Assembly (NCBI RefSeq): GCF_026651875.1
Contig: NZ_CP104067.1
Location: forward strand, 4,082,501 to 4,146,500
Reading direction: 5' to 3'
DNA: 64,000 nucleotides
Source of the DNA: Alicyclobacillus fastidiosus
GTDB taxonomy: Bacteria > Bacillota > Bacilli > Alicyclobacillales > Alicyclobacillaceae
Positions 35,094 to 43,149 of the stretch are shown here, one piece after another (within the stretch, counting starts at the first letter, position 1; every line of letters starts with the position of its first letter). The notes under the pieces are model-generated. The model was not told where the DNA came from, ran no database searches, and worked only from the letters and a program-made list of their open reading frames with translations. Both the position numbers and the translations under genes were made by a program.

Positions 35094-35522
35094 ATGCAGT
35101 TTTATTATGGAGATAAAATGCCTTTAAGGGTTCTGGATGAAATCGAGTTCTGGAAACTTCAAGAAGCCGAACATACGGTCGTTATTCGGGAGCTTGTAGA
35201 TAATTTGGAAGAAAGGTTTCGAACCGCTCTTCAACAATGGGAGCAATCGTTTTCGGAAGTACACGCCCGGACAAGAAGATTTATTGAAACATTGAACAGA
35301 TCAGGGGGCCACATTGGCCCACAAGTTTCACACAAGGTCATCAAGTTGGCTAAGTTCTCCCTACATCAAAGTGAGGATTTTATTTCCTTGGTCAACGAGA
35401 TTGCCACACAAAGTAAAGCAGCCGGTAGTAACCAAACGGCGATTGTGGTTCTAAATCACATTCGGCGAGAGTCGGAGTATTTTATTGGAATTACTCAAAC
35501 AGTTTTATATGGAACTCCGTAA
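35094..35522 (+). CDS. DUF2935-type protein, single-repeat
   Basis: 142 residues; GAGGGG precedes the ATG at 35094. DEIEFWKLQEAEHTVVIREL near the N-terminus and HIRRESEYFIGI near the C-terminus are the Glu/His helices of DUF2935, a helical-bundle family with putative metal-binding residues. Known members usually have two such repeats in ~260 residues; this one has one. It precedes the sulfite-oxidase-like gene but a 180-base gap makes an operon uncertain. Confidence 0.6.
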   Translation: MQFYYGDKMPLRVLDEIEFWKLQEAEHTVVIRELVDNLEERFRTALQQWEQSFSEVHARTRRFIETLNRSGGHIGPQVSHKVIKLAKFSLHQSEDFISLVNEIATQSKAAGSNQTAIVVLNHIRRESEYFIGITQTVLYGTP

Positions 35523-35702
35523 ATTTCTGATCGGCCACGGCATGTAACAACGGCATGCTGATGCGACAAACTTGATGAGACAATTTTATACACATTATGG
35601 GCTCCGTAGTGTTACGGCTTCCAATAATCACTGAACAAGATTTTAACGTCTCTGTAGATATCCCTCATGAATCTATATACACCACATCGGGAGGGACGGA
35701 AC

Positions 35703-36749
35703 TTGTACGAACGTCACCACATACCCAGATCATTTCTCCCTGAAAACAAGGAACTTCCGTTGACTATGCCCATGGAGCGCGTAACACCTACTCACCTGTT
35801 TTATCGACGTAATCACATGCCTTACCCCAAGGTCGACGTAGACGAATGGCGACTCAGTGTAAAAGGTTGCGTCGAGGAACCACTTCATCTCACCTACAAT
35901 GACTTATTGCGTCTTCCACAGATAACACAGTCTGTGACATTGGAGTGCGCAGGCAACAAACGGGCACTGAGGGATCCTAAGACACGGGGAGAACAATTCC
36001 TACTAGGCGCAATCAGTAACGCTGTGTGGACTGGTGTTCCCTTGCAAACAATTCTATATTTAGCTGGTATCCGGCCCGAAGCGCAGGAAATCGTTTTTCA
36101 GGGAATGGATGTGGGGTTTAGAACAGATATACCGGACTTATTATCATACTCCCGCAGTCTCCCCGTAACGAAGGCCATACACCCGGATACACTCCTTGCC
36201 CTTTTCATGAACTACGAACCCCTCCCCGCTAAACATGGTTTTCCGGTTCGGCTCGTTGTTCCCGGATGGTATGCAATGGGGTCTGTCAAATGGCTTCGAC
36301 GTATCTTGGTCATTGAACACCCTTTTGACGGCCCATACCAAAGTCGTGATTATGTACTGTACACCCGCCCCGACGATTACGCACACGGCGTCCCAATCAC
36401 CGAAATTCAAGTGAACTCCAGCATTGCATACCCAACCGACCAGCAGACAGTGCGTCGTGGTAATCAATATGTTTATGGCATCGCATGGTCAGGTTCTAAC
36501 AACGTCACAGAAATAGATATTAGTACGGACGGTGGTCATATATGGCAACCGGCTGATTGGATTGACTCCGAACAACGATACACTTGGCGACGTTGGAGCT
36601 TTCATTGGAAGGCAGACCTGCCTGGGGAATACATGATCATGTCTCGTGCGTCGGATGAATCTGGAGCAGTCCAACGTCAACAAGCATTATGGAATGTAAA
36701 AGGTTACGTGAACAATTCAATTCACCAAGTAAAAGTGTACGTTGAATAA
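35703..36749 (+). CDS. Sulfite oxidase-family molybdopterin enzyme
   Basis: About 348 residues. The Mo-ligating cysteine is in VTLECAGNKRA, matching the sulfite oxidase fold. GAISNAVWTGVPL, GMDVGF, LALFMNYEPLPAKHGFPVRL and PGWYAMGSVKWLRRI complete the domain, and the C-terminal part (ITEIDISTDGGHIWQPA, WSFHWKADLPGEY) is the Mo-co dimerisation domain. I prefer the TTG at 35703 because GGGAGGG lies 7 nt upstream; the ATG at 35667 lacks a ribosome binding site. No Tat signal and no heme domain, so a cytoplasmic enzyme with an unknown electron acceptor. Second molybdoenzyme in the window. Confidence 0.85.
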   Translation: MYERHHIPRSFLPENKELPLTMPMERVTPTHLFYRRNHMPYPKVDVDEWRLSVKGCVEEPLHLTYNDLLRLPQITQSVTLECAGNKRALRDPKTRGEQFLLGAISNAVWTGVPLQTILYLAGIRPEAQEIVFQGMDVGFRTDIPDLLSYSRSLPVTKAIHPDTLLALFMNYEPLPAKHGFPVRLVVPGWYAMGSVKWLRRILVIEHPFDGPYQSRDYVLYTRPDDYAHGVPITEIQVNSSIAYPTDQQTVRRGNQYVYGIAWSGSNNVTEIDISTDGGHIWQPADWIDSEQRYTWRRWSFHWKADLPGEYMIMSRASDESGAVQRQQALWNVKGYVNNSIHQVKVYVE

Positions 36750-36801
36750 CCATGCATCGGCTGATATTCTGCACATACACTGCTGTTATAAACCGATGTG
36801 A

Positions 36802-36833
36802 AAGAACCTTGGTCTGCGACAACCAAGGTTCTT
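36802..36833. terminator. Bidirectional terminator (family B module, copy 1)
   Basis: AAGAACCTTGG and CCAAGGTTCTT form a perfect 11-bp stem with a 10-nt loop. It ends the sulfite-oxidase-like gene on the plus strand and family B gene 1 on the minus strand. Almost the same arms recur at 38949-38975. Confidence 0.75.
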
Positions 36834-36894
36834 CTCATATGCGCACCCCGATTCTATCCTGCTCGCTCTGCGGTGATTTCAACGTACGTGTTTA

Positions 36895-37074
36895 CTAAAA
36901 GTGCGGAAATGGCAACACAGATACAATCACGTATTTGGACACTTCGTTCTCTGCTCCGACCACAGTCCGCCGTCTCAGTTCAGAGTCCAACTGTTTCGCT
37001 TCGCCCGGAGACTCTCCGCTCTCTTGCGACCCGAGGTCATTAAACACCTGTTTGATTTGTTGTTTCTCTTTCAC
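36895..37074 (-). CDS. Small protein family B, member 1 (59 residues)
   Basis: GTG start at 37074 preceded by GGAGGTGTAAGG. The product begins VKEKQQIKQVFNDLGSQESG and ends ENEVSKYVIVSVLPFPHF. Member 2 (39030-39212) shares KQVF-DLG, a variable charged middle and a C-terminal (K/R)YVI(V/I)SVLP. No family recognised; soluble and charged. Each member is followed by the same type of AACCTTGG hairpin, so gene and terminator were duplicated together. Confidence 0.55.
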   Translation of the reverse strand: MKEKQQIKQVFNDLGSQESGESPGEAKQLDSELRRRTVVGAENEVSKYVIVSVLPFPHF

Positions 37075-37248
37075 CCTTACACCTCCACTTGCTCTTGTGG
37101 CAACAGCACATGATATGTAGATGACCTCGTTTGTGACCAGTTCAGGGGAAATTACCTAAATGCCTAATTACCAAGAGTTGTGCGTATCCTCTCTTTGTGT
37201 GAAAAAATACAGAGTGATTTGATGCCATTAACGGGAGAGGGGATCCAT

Positions 37249-37425
37249 ATGGGTTCTTTGGGCATGGGGAGAAGTTATGCTTTTACCAGTTACAAGTAGA
37301 TGAAGTAGTAACTAAGACTTCTGCCGGCAATTTCGCACTCGGGTATACAACAGGAAACATATTTGTGGTCAAGTATATTGGTCGTTCTGACTCGGATATC
37401 AATCAGGCCCTCAAATCCCTTCTTC
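37249..37425 (+). pseudogene. Small unrecognised protein, start frameshifted and 3' end lost
   Basis: ATG 37249 follows GAGAGGGG but its frame stops after 16 codons. One base over, the sequence is coherent: GFFGHGEKLCFYQLQVDEVV, KTSAGNFALGYTTGNIFVVK, YIGRSDSDINQALKSL. A missing G in the ATGGGG start would explain the shift. The 3' part runs into the family A gene on the other strand, so the C-terminus was replaced. The Y-x-GRSD motif suggests a small family I cannot name. Confidence 0.45.
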
Positions 37426-37704
37426 CAAATTTGTGGCTTGTCCAACACTCTTGCCTATCTCTTGCGCTGCCTTGGCTGTACCATCCCACACAGATTTTGT
37501 TGCGTCCACTAAGCGTCCGTTTGACGCCTTGTTTACGGCATTCTGTACACCTTGTCCAAAACGACGTCCAGCGTTGCCGAGAGGATTGACACGACCGAAT
37601 GAACCCCGGAATTTAATAATATACCCGTATATATGATCAAGCGAAATGACTCCAGATGTTTTTCCTTGTAAGACCAATGAAAGTAACCATCTAGAATGAG
37701 CCAC
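37411..37704 (-). CDS. Small protein family A, member 2 (start uncertain)
   Basis: The conserved part reads NPLGNAGRRFGQGVQNAVNK, ASNGRLVDATKSVWDGTAKA and AQEIGKSVGQATNLEEGI, close to member 1 at both protein and DNA level. The usual start just before NPL is lost (GTC instead of ATG/GTG), so translation would need the ATG at 37704 and a 38-residue extension with no clear ribosome binding site. It may be a pseudogene. Confidence 0.5.
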   Translation of the reverse strand: MAHSRWLLSLVLQGKTSGVISLDHIYGYIIKFRGSFGRVNPLGNAGRRFGQGVQNAVNKASNGRLVDATKSVWDGTAKAAQEIGKSVGQATNLEEGI

Positions 37705-37786
37705 ACGACCACTAGGGCTACTGTAGAATTGGATATGCTGAAAGGATCAAAGAAGCTATGGTCACAAGTATGTAGCTATAATCAGG

Positions 37787-37957
37787 CTAGAACGACTTAG
37801 TGCTACTTAATCTGGAGCTCTTAGCCAGATCATCGGGTAAAATCCAGTGTTGTGGAGCAGTTAACAAAATACCTTCCTCGTGGTGGACACCCCATATCAG
37901 TTTACTGCAATACTCTGCGTGTTCGTTCCACACGCCTGAGAACGGATCGTAAGGTGT
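37787..37957 (-). pseudogene. C-terminal fragment of an unrecognised protein
   Basis: After a TAA the minus strand reads DPFSGVWNEHAEYCSKLIWG, VHHEEGILLTAPQHWILPDD, and ends at TAG 37789-37787. The composition is protein-like, but there is no start codon. Family unknown. Confidence 0.3.
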
Positions 37958-38153
37958 TTACCCACTTCTCGAATCGCTGAAGTGCGATTTTGGTTCTGTA
38001 GTACAATGCCTAAATGTCTCCCAAAACATGAATAAACGGATACTTTTATGGTCAACTTTGAAGAAAATGTATGTCCGAGGGTGGGGAGGTATCCTTCATG
38101 TGGTCCATGCTTGAATTAACCATTTTAACTGTACTGATTTGGTATTCATAACA

Positions 38154-38807
38154 ATGAAGCGTTTAATTCTATCGCTGATTATCTTTTATGCCATACTTGT
38201 AGTGAACCACAATGAAAATGCCGTACAACACACCGGGAAACTTCACATAGGGGATTCGATTTTCTATAGCAGGGAGAAATGTAAACAAAGAGCAGAGCAT
38301 AACGACACAGTGCAACCTGGCGATATTCTTCTGTACCGTTCACTCCGAAACAGAAATACGAAGTTAATAAAGTTTTTTGAGAGATGTGAGGATGGCCCAC
38401 AAGTCCGAGGGTATTATCACGTTGCGATTGCATTGGATAGTCAATTAAAGATTGAATCCAACGGTAAAAGAGTCACGATTGAACCAATAAACTATGGAAT
38501 GTTTGATGTGTTTAGGCCTTCTATTCCATCACAACAACGAAATGCCGCCATAAACTATTTGAAAGGGTTCTACGGTCAGCCCTACGATTGGTGGCTCGTT
38601 ACTGACGACCTTTTGAGATATTTCACGCATAATGTCATTCATTTACCTGTTTCTTTTGTCCAAATTGAGGAACGGAACAAAAAGACATGCTCTTCCCTCG
38701 TTTCTCAATATTTTTCGGTCGCAAAATGGGGTCCAGCTTTGAGTCAGAACGTTAGTCCGGAGGATATTTATAGATACCTCAAAAACTACCAAGTCACAGA
38801 TGTGTGA
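38154..38807 (+). CDS. Permuted NlpC/P60 (YiiX/PF05708-like) hydrolase, membrane-anchored
   Basis: About 217 residues. An N-terminal hydrophobic segment (MKRLILSLIIFYAILVV) precedes a circularly permuted papain-like fold: QPGDILLYR, catalytic His in YYHVAIAL, IEPINYGMFDVFRP, FYGQPYDWWL, and the catalytic Cys in KTCSSLVSQYF, in the His-then-Cys order of YiiX/YaeF proteins. Likely acts on peptide or acyl bonds at the cell surface. No good ribosome binding site is visible; ATG 38154 is chosen because it starts the signal segment. Confidence 0.65.
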   Translation: MKRLILSLIIFYAILVVNHNENAVQHTGKLHIGDSIFYSREKCKQRAEHNDTVQPGDILLYRSLRNRNTKLIKFFERCEDGPQVRGYYHVAIALDSQLKIESNGKRVTIEPINYGMFDVFRPSIPSQQRNAAINYLKGFYGQPYDWWLVTDDLLRYFTHNVIHLPVSFVQIEERNKKTCSSLVSQYFSVAKWGPALSQNVSPEDIYRYLKNYQVTDV

Positions 38808-38948
38808 TTGCTTCCTGATCATTAAGGCTAATGAGACCCTATAGCCTATCGTCAATACACCCGGCGATATGTTGCCCTATCAGAAATGAAGACTTGTCCC
38901 ATCGTTATACGGACCAATTGGCGAGTGCAACTGTGCTGAATTAAAATG

Positions 38949-38975
38949 AACCTTGACTCTCCGGTCGCCAAGGTT
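38949..38975 (-). terminator. Terminator (family B module, copy 2)
   Basis: AACCTTG/CAAGGTT stem with a 13-nt loop and AAGAACCTTGG context like the hairpin at 36802-36833; followed by CAUUUUAA on the minus strand. Confidence 0.55.
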
Positions 38976-39029
38976 CTTCATTGGAGTCAACTCCAACGGT
39001 GTTTTTTCGTCGGTTCTGTTCCCTACCCT

Positions 39030-39212
39030 CTATAGACATGTCGACGGCAAAACGGATATAATCACATACCTTGAAGAGTCATTTTGTATTCCAAGAATCG
39101 TTCCACATATCTTGCCGAATTCGGACCTCCTAGCATCATCCTCCGACCGCCGTTCCTGTTCCCCCGTACCCAAATCAATGAACACCTGTTTCTTTGTCGA
39201 CGTGTGAATCAC
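39030..39212 (-). CDS. Small protein family B, member 2 (60 residues)
   Basis: GTG 39212 with GGAGGG ~9 nt upstream, the same arrangement as member 1. The product starts VIHTSTKKQVFIDLGTGEQE, has a basic/acidic middle (RRSEDDARRSEFGK) and ends SSRYVIISVLPSTCL. Alignment with member 1 is clear at both ends and loose in the middle. Its own hairpin follows 55 bases after the stop. Function unknown. Confidence 0.55.
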   Translation of the reverse strand: MIHTSTKKQVFIDLGTGEQERRSEDDARRSEFGKICGTILGIQNDSSRYVIISVLPSTCL

Positions 39213-39508
39213 CCTTTATATCCCTCCAACTGCACGTTGATTTTCCTCCCTGCGCATGGTATGTCATATCGCCAGCGGTGGTGCGAGTACGCATCAGGTT
39301 CAGCGTACGGCCCAAATGTGTATACTCAGGCACCACTCCAAATATTCCGGCTTCAAATGGTTGTGGGGAATCTCCATCCTCTGATCCAATGACTTCAATG
39401 CTTCAGTTGTTGCATGCAATCGGTTATTAAGGATATTATTGGAATACCCCCCTCCGAGTGAATTCGGAGATTTTACAAGGCACAACAATCAAAAAACAGG
39501 GAGTAAGG
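39213..39508. other. No gene recognised
   Basis: About 300 bases. A minus-strand frame (NNRLHATTEALKSLDQRMEI) looks protein-like but has no start signal. A small stem CTCCGA/TTCGGAG lies at ~39456-39473. Confidence 0.25.
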
Positions 39509-39572
39509 ATACAGTCCTTGAGACAGGAAGAGACGAGTCAGGTTCACTCGTCTTTTGCGTCAAGGACTGTAT
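39509..39572. repeat. Long nested hairpin (64 bp)
   Basis: Outer arms ATACAGTCCTTGA and TCAAGGACTGTAT pair perfectly (13 bp); inner arms AGACGAGT/ACTCGTCT add 8 bp. The U-rich inner segment and isolated position suggest a terminator, a small structured RNA or a MITE-like scar. Confidence 0.5.
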
Positions 39573-40005
39573 AGCAAACCGACTAGCTTTTTGATGATCC
39601 CAACTCGTGCTGATTTAGTACATCCTTCTCCGCCGATTATGCATTCCTGGCATGGCTACGGGATATAATAAATTGTCCTCGTATTTTACAGTGTGCCCCG
39701 ACACCGGTTGCCTTGTGTTCTTATGCCGTTATCGAAAACCATCCGACAACTGATGATAGGAAGGGCTATACCGGTTACTCCTGTTTGAATTGTGCGACGA
39801 GAAGACCAATTCCTAGTGACATCACGAGCACCCTCACATATATACGAATAAGCTAGTGTAATAAATTACTCGGATATGCGTGCACGTCGCTTGGTGACTG
39901 TCACCCTTTTGAAAATCCACGTTTATATTCAGATATGTATCCCATCCCTCCCCTGGCATGGGCTTCATACATTGTTAGTGACAAATTTTTAGGAGGGTGA
40001 TCGAC
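39573..40005. other. No gene recognised
   Basis: About 430 bases upstream of the 63-residue gene. No coherent frame found; its promoter should be near 39900-39980. Confidence 0.25.
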
Positions 40006-40197
40006 ATGAAAATTGACACCTTGATTAAATTCGGCTCGCTTGCCTTCAATGTCGCACAAGATGAGAAGTTCCGTGAGCTCTTGAAAATCGCCCACAATGG
40101 GGCAAAGCGCCGGGGATTTTATGATCGACCCATCGTTCCGCAGTACGATCCCCGACTTCAAACAGGGAATCCGTACTGGCCCCGACGCCATTCGTAA
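40006..40197 (+). CDS. Small hypothetical protein, 63 residues
   Basis: ATG 40006 lies 8 nt after AGGAGGG. The product (MKIDTLIKFGSLAFNVAQDE, KFRELLKIAHNGAKRRG, then YDPRLQTGNPYWPRRH) has an amphipathic N-terminal half and a Pro/Tyr/Arg-rich tail. No family recognised. Followed by a long hairpin. Confidence 0.5.
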   Translation: MKIDTLIKFGSLAFNVAQDEKFRELLKIAHNGAKRRGFYDRPIVPQYDPRLQTGNPYWPRRHS

Positions 40198-40227
40198 CCA
40201 TATCAAAGCGACGTTATCTCATGCCAA

Positions 40228-40284
40228 GGTGAGGACTTGTTGTTACAACCCACAAAAGTGTTGATCCAACAACAAGCCCTCACC
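40228..40284. terminator. Long hairpin after the 63-residue gene
   Basis: GGTGAGG-A-CTTGTTGTT pairs with AACAACAAG-C-CCTCACC (16 pairs, one mismatch) around a 23-nt loop. No U-tract. A related AAGCCCTCAC stem occurs at 43360-43390. Confidence 0.45.
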
Positions 40285-40308
40285 ACCCTGCGGTAACCAG
40301 GATGAAAC

Positions 40309-40542
40309 CTAAATGGACGGATCCGGTGGATACGAAAACGGTCCTAATGCTTTTGCTATCCGCTCATTAATCGGTATCATCTTAAAAACTGTATCTCGGC
40401 TATATGCCGGTCGAAATCTTAGCTTGTCACGGACAACCTCAAGCGTAATCATCTGTGGCGTATTCCGAATTACCTTTCCTGCTGCAAAGTTCTCCCCTAA
40501 GTCCAGGAATACATATCGGAGTCCGGCACCCTTCTTACCCAT
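40309..40542 (-). CDS. Small hypothetical protein, 77 residues
   Basis: ATG 40542 follows GGAGGGG by ~10 nt. The product (YVFLDLGENFAAGKVIRNTP, QMITLEVVRDKLRFRPAYSR, IPINERIAKALGPFSYPPDP) resembles a small beta-barrel-plus-helix protein. No family recognised. It converges on the 63-residue gene. Confidence 0.5.
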   Translation of the reverse strand: MGKKGAGLRYVFLDLGENFAAGKVIRNTPQMITLEVVRDKLRFRPAYSRDTVFKMIPINERIAKALGPFSYPPDPSI

Positions 40543-40732
40543 GACTACACATCCCCTCCATTCGTTCTTCTGTTACTGTATGGAGTGGCCTTCTGTCCAT
40601 GTAACGGGCGAATATCCTACAGCTAGGGCTTATTTTCCGCTTATAGGAAATGAATGAGCGTTTCCTTGTTACAAGTTTTCGGAGATCACCATGGTTGCTT
40701 ACGTACAATGAACATCATAGGGTGAGGGGGGC

Positions 40733-40933
40733 TCAGTATGGCAAGACTGAGCAACTGCGCTGGATTCCAATGCTGATAGATGCGTACCGTAAAGCGCAAC
40801 TGCGTATGCCGGTAAAACAGAATGTTACGCCAACTCTGTCCTCCGAATCTTCAATCTGTTGCTGCTGCTCTACAGTTAATGCCCGACGTGTCCTTTCCCG
40901 TTTTACAACCGTATTGTCTCGCCATTTGTCCAT
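40733..40933 (-). CDS. Small hypothetical protein, 66 residues (possibly frameshifted)
   Basis: ATG 40933 with AGGAGG 9 nt upstream. The N-terminal half is a charged helix (DKWRDNTVVKRERTRRALTV, EQQQQIEDSEDR); the C-terminal half (TFCFTGIRSCALRYASISIG) looks out of frame. Real start, doubtful end. Confidence 0.4.
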   Translation of the reverse strand: MDKWRDNTVVKRERTRRALTVEQQQQIEDSEDRVGVTFCFTGIRSCALRYASISIGIQRSCSVLPY

Positions 40934-41259
40934 GTTTACGTTCCTCCTCATGTTGACTTCGGAAGGACGTTGGAGTGACCATATGTATCCGAGACGTTGC
41001 GGCGAACTCGTCTGCGCTGTAGACCGAATGTCCCGGCGAACCATCACGATGACTGCCGTTTATTGCGGTCTATACAAGAGTTATACAAAAGTTAGTTAAA
41101 CGCAAAAAGCCTATCCAATTGTTGTTGATTCGCCCGTCCGCTCTTACCTGTGACTGATAACAATGGGAAGAATCCCTGTCGAAATTACACCTTCGCGCAT
41201 ACCATGTAGGATAAGCAGAGCACTTCAATTTCACTACATGGATGGGAGGAGAAACTGAA

Positions 41260-41382
41260 GTGACCACGCTCGGTTTACCCAGAGTTTTAATTTTGTCGGT
41301 ACCAAAGGGAGGAACCAACCTGTTAATGCAGGTGGTACTCGGTATACCCGGAATGGTACAAACTGGTATTAAGTCAATAGAA
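41260..41382 (+). pseudogene. Sulfotransferase-like N-terminal fragment cut by an IS3 element
   Basis: GTG 41260 is preceded by GGGAGG. LGLPRVLILSVPKGGTNLLM resembles the SxPKSGTxxL phosphate-binding loop of PAPS-dependent sulfotransferases. The frame is interrupted at the IS3 left end (41383). No continuation was found on the far side, so the rest is lost. Confidence 0.45.
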
Positions 41383-41443
41383 TGGACACCCCAAAACAGA
41401 GAAATTATAAGTTTTAATATTCTGATATGATGCCTGTTATCGT

Positions 41444-42349
41444 TCAGCTTGCTGCAGCTCTTATAGCGTGGAAATATCTTCTTTCGATTTCAACCGGTGT
41501 TAGAAAACCGATTGATGAGTGAACTCGTTCCCGGTTATACCAGACCTCGATGTATTCGAAGATCCGCCGGATTGCCTGTTCCCTCGTTTTGAACTTTTCC
41601 AGATAGACGAGCTCTCGCTTGATAATGCTGTGAAACGACTCGATGCACGCATTATCAAAACAGTTACCTTTGCGACTCATGCTACCGACCATCTTGTATT
41701 CTCGCAGCTTGTCCTGATAGTCATGAGAGGCATATTGGCTCCCACGATCCGAATGATGCAGCACGGTTTCTGTTGGGTCTTGGCGTTCGTATGCCTGCTC
41801 CAGTGCCCTGATGCACAGCTCTTTCGTCATCCGTGCTCCCGCACGCCAGCCCACAATCTTACGGCTATAAAGGTCCATTAGGCTAGCCAGGTAGACCCAT
41901 CCTTCGTCCGTTGGGATGTAGGTGATGTCTGCCATGTACACCTGGTTGGGTCGCTCTGCTACAAACGTTTGATTCAGTACATTCTCCTGTACCGGATAAT
42001 CGTGGTTCGAATACGTGGTCGCCTTGTACTTGCGAACGGTACGGCTCCTCAGTTGATTCTCTCGCATGATTTTGGCCACGGTCTTCTGCGCCACACGCTC
42101 GCCTTCCTGGCGCAGGATCTGCGTGATTTTAGGACTGCCATAAAGACGACGGGATTTCACGAATATCTGATGAATCCGCTTCGTTATTCGCTTCCGACGT
42201 TTGGCTCGCTTACTCTCAGGTCGTTCACGCCAGGCATAATACCCGCTCCGAGATACACCCAACACTTTGCACATCTTCTCAACCGAAAATTTGGAGCGGT
42301 GTCTGTGGATGAATTTATACCTTACTTCCGGTCGTTGGTGAAGATGCAC
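41444..42349 (-). CDS. IS3-family transposase OrfB (integrase domain)
   Basis: 301 residues: an HTH_21-like region (RHRSKFSVEKMCKVLGVSRS, GYYAWRERP), then the DDE core with MADITYIP (first Asp), HHSDRGSQYAS (second Asp) and DNACIESFHSIIKRE (Glu). It is made as a fusion with OrfA through -1 frameshifting at A6G (42355-42361 on the minus strand). Confidence 0.88.
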   Translation of the reverse strand: MHLHQRPEVRYKFIHRHRSKFSVEKMCKVLGVSRSGYYAWRERPESKRAKRRKRITKRIHQIFVKSRRLYGSPKITQILRQEGERVAQKTVAKIMRENQLRSRTVRKYKATTYSNHDYPVQENVLNQTFVAERPNQVYMADITYIPTDEGWVYLASLMDLYSRKIVGWRAGARMTKELCIRALEQAYERQDPTETVLHHSDRGSQYASHDYQDKLREYKMVGSMSRKGNCFDNACIESFHSIIKRELVYLEKFKTREQAIRRIFEYIEVWYNRERVHSSIGFLTPVEIERRYFHAIRAAAS

Positions 42350-42617
42350 ATAGCTTTTTTAGGATTGCATTCTCCTCTCGAAGATCGCGTAGCTCTCGCT
42401 CTAAGTCACGAATTGTCTGAGCTTCTGACCTGAGGTTCCCACTCCCAACAAACGGGGCGGACGGATCCTCCTTATATTTCGACATCCAGCCATACAACGT
42501 CTTTTGTGATACGCCTAGCTCCCGAGCTACTTGGCTCGTCGTTTTCCCACTCTCCAAAGCCAATTGCACTGCATGAAGTTTGAATTCCTTGTCGTACTTC
42601 TGTGTCATGTGGCTCAC
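42315..42617 (-). CDS. IS3-family transposase OrfA
   Basis: 100 residues with helix-turn-helix (SQVARELGVSQKTLYGWMSK) and a leucine-zipper-like C-terminus (RDLERELRDLREENAILKK). The slippery AAAAAAG near its end overlaps the start of OrfB, as usual in the family. It starts at ATG 42617, preceded by GAGGTGAGCCAC. Confidence 0.85.
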   Translation of the reverse strand: MSHMTQKYDKEFKLHAVQLALESGKTTSQVARELGVSQKTLYGWMSKYKEDPSAPFVGSGNLRSEAQTIRDLERELRDLREENAILKKLCASSPTTGSKV

Positions 42618-42659
42618 CTCGAATCGCCTTATTCTTACATTCCCGATTCGTTGTGTCCA

Positions 42660-42851
42660 CTATTACAACCTAGCACCAAACACGCCAAAACATGCTTACT
42701 AAAGGGAACGTAACCGCGATTTCTCCTGGAGAAATGGGTGTGATGCACCTTCCATATACGCGTCAGCATGAGGAACTACTATCATATCGTCCTTACTGTA
42801 CAAAGATATATCATCACTTGTTCGTAAAGCCCCTCCCCTTACTATGACTTT
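42660..42851. other. No gene recognised
   Basis: Spacer right of the IS3 element; no continuation of the sulfotransferase fragment can be seen. Confidence 0.25.
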
Positions 42852-43124
42852 ATGGTCGTAAACCTCTACATACAGCCGTTACCCTATCCGCACACTTTTC
42901 CTTTGCACGGACTACACCATTTGAAGTTTGGGGACCAAGTATCGGTTACAACTTCAAATGGTACTACCTACACAGGGGTATTTGCTGGAGCATTTGATAA
43001 CAAGATCATTATTTTTGCCACCAGCGATGTTACTCCATCTGGTGTAGCAGAAACAATTATTGACCTCACAGGTGCAGTTGTTCAACTGCTCTCTAATCAA
43101 GAAGCTCCTCGGCGAGCAGAATGA
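42852..43124 (+). CDS. Small hypothetical beta-rich protein
   Basis: 90 residues; the main part (LKFGDQVSVTTSNGTTYTGV, FAGAFDNKIIIFATSDV, GVAETIIDLTGAVVQLLS) has the rhythm of a small Sm-like or DUF2642-like beta-barrel found in spore-coat-associated proteins. No clear ribosome binding site precedes ATG 42852. Followed by a hairpin terminator. Assignment to a family is tentative. Confidence 0.45.
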   Translation: MVVNLYIQPLPYPHTFPLHGLHHLKFGDQVSVTTSNGTTYTGVFAGAFDNKIIIFATSDVTPSGVAETIIDLTGAVVQLLSNQEAPRRAE

Positions 43125-43131
43125 CAAAATA

Positions 43132-43149
43132 TAGGGGCTTCTGCCCCTA
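43132..43149. terminator. Hairpin terminator
   Basis: TAGGGGC-TTCT-GCCCCTA, 7-bp perfect stem, 8 bases after the stop of the upstream gene. Confidence 0.55.

Larger units (their letters stand above)
41383..42659 (-). mobile_element. IS3-family insertion sequence, ~1277 bp
   Basis: Both ends carry TGGACAC (41383-41389 and, inverted, 42653-42659); longer inverted-repeat homology is weak. Two overlapping frames encode OrfA and OrfB. No clear target duplication is visible. Coding parts look intact. Confidence 0.8.
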
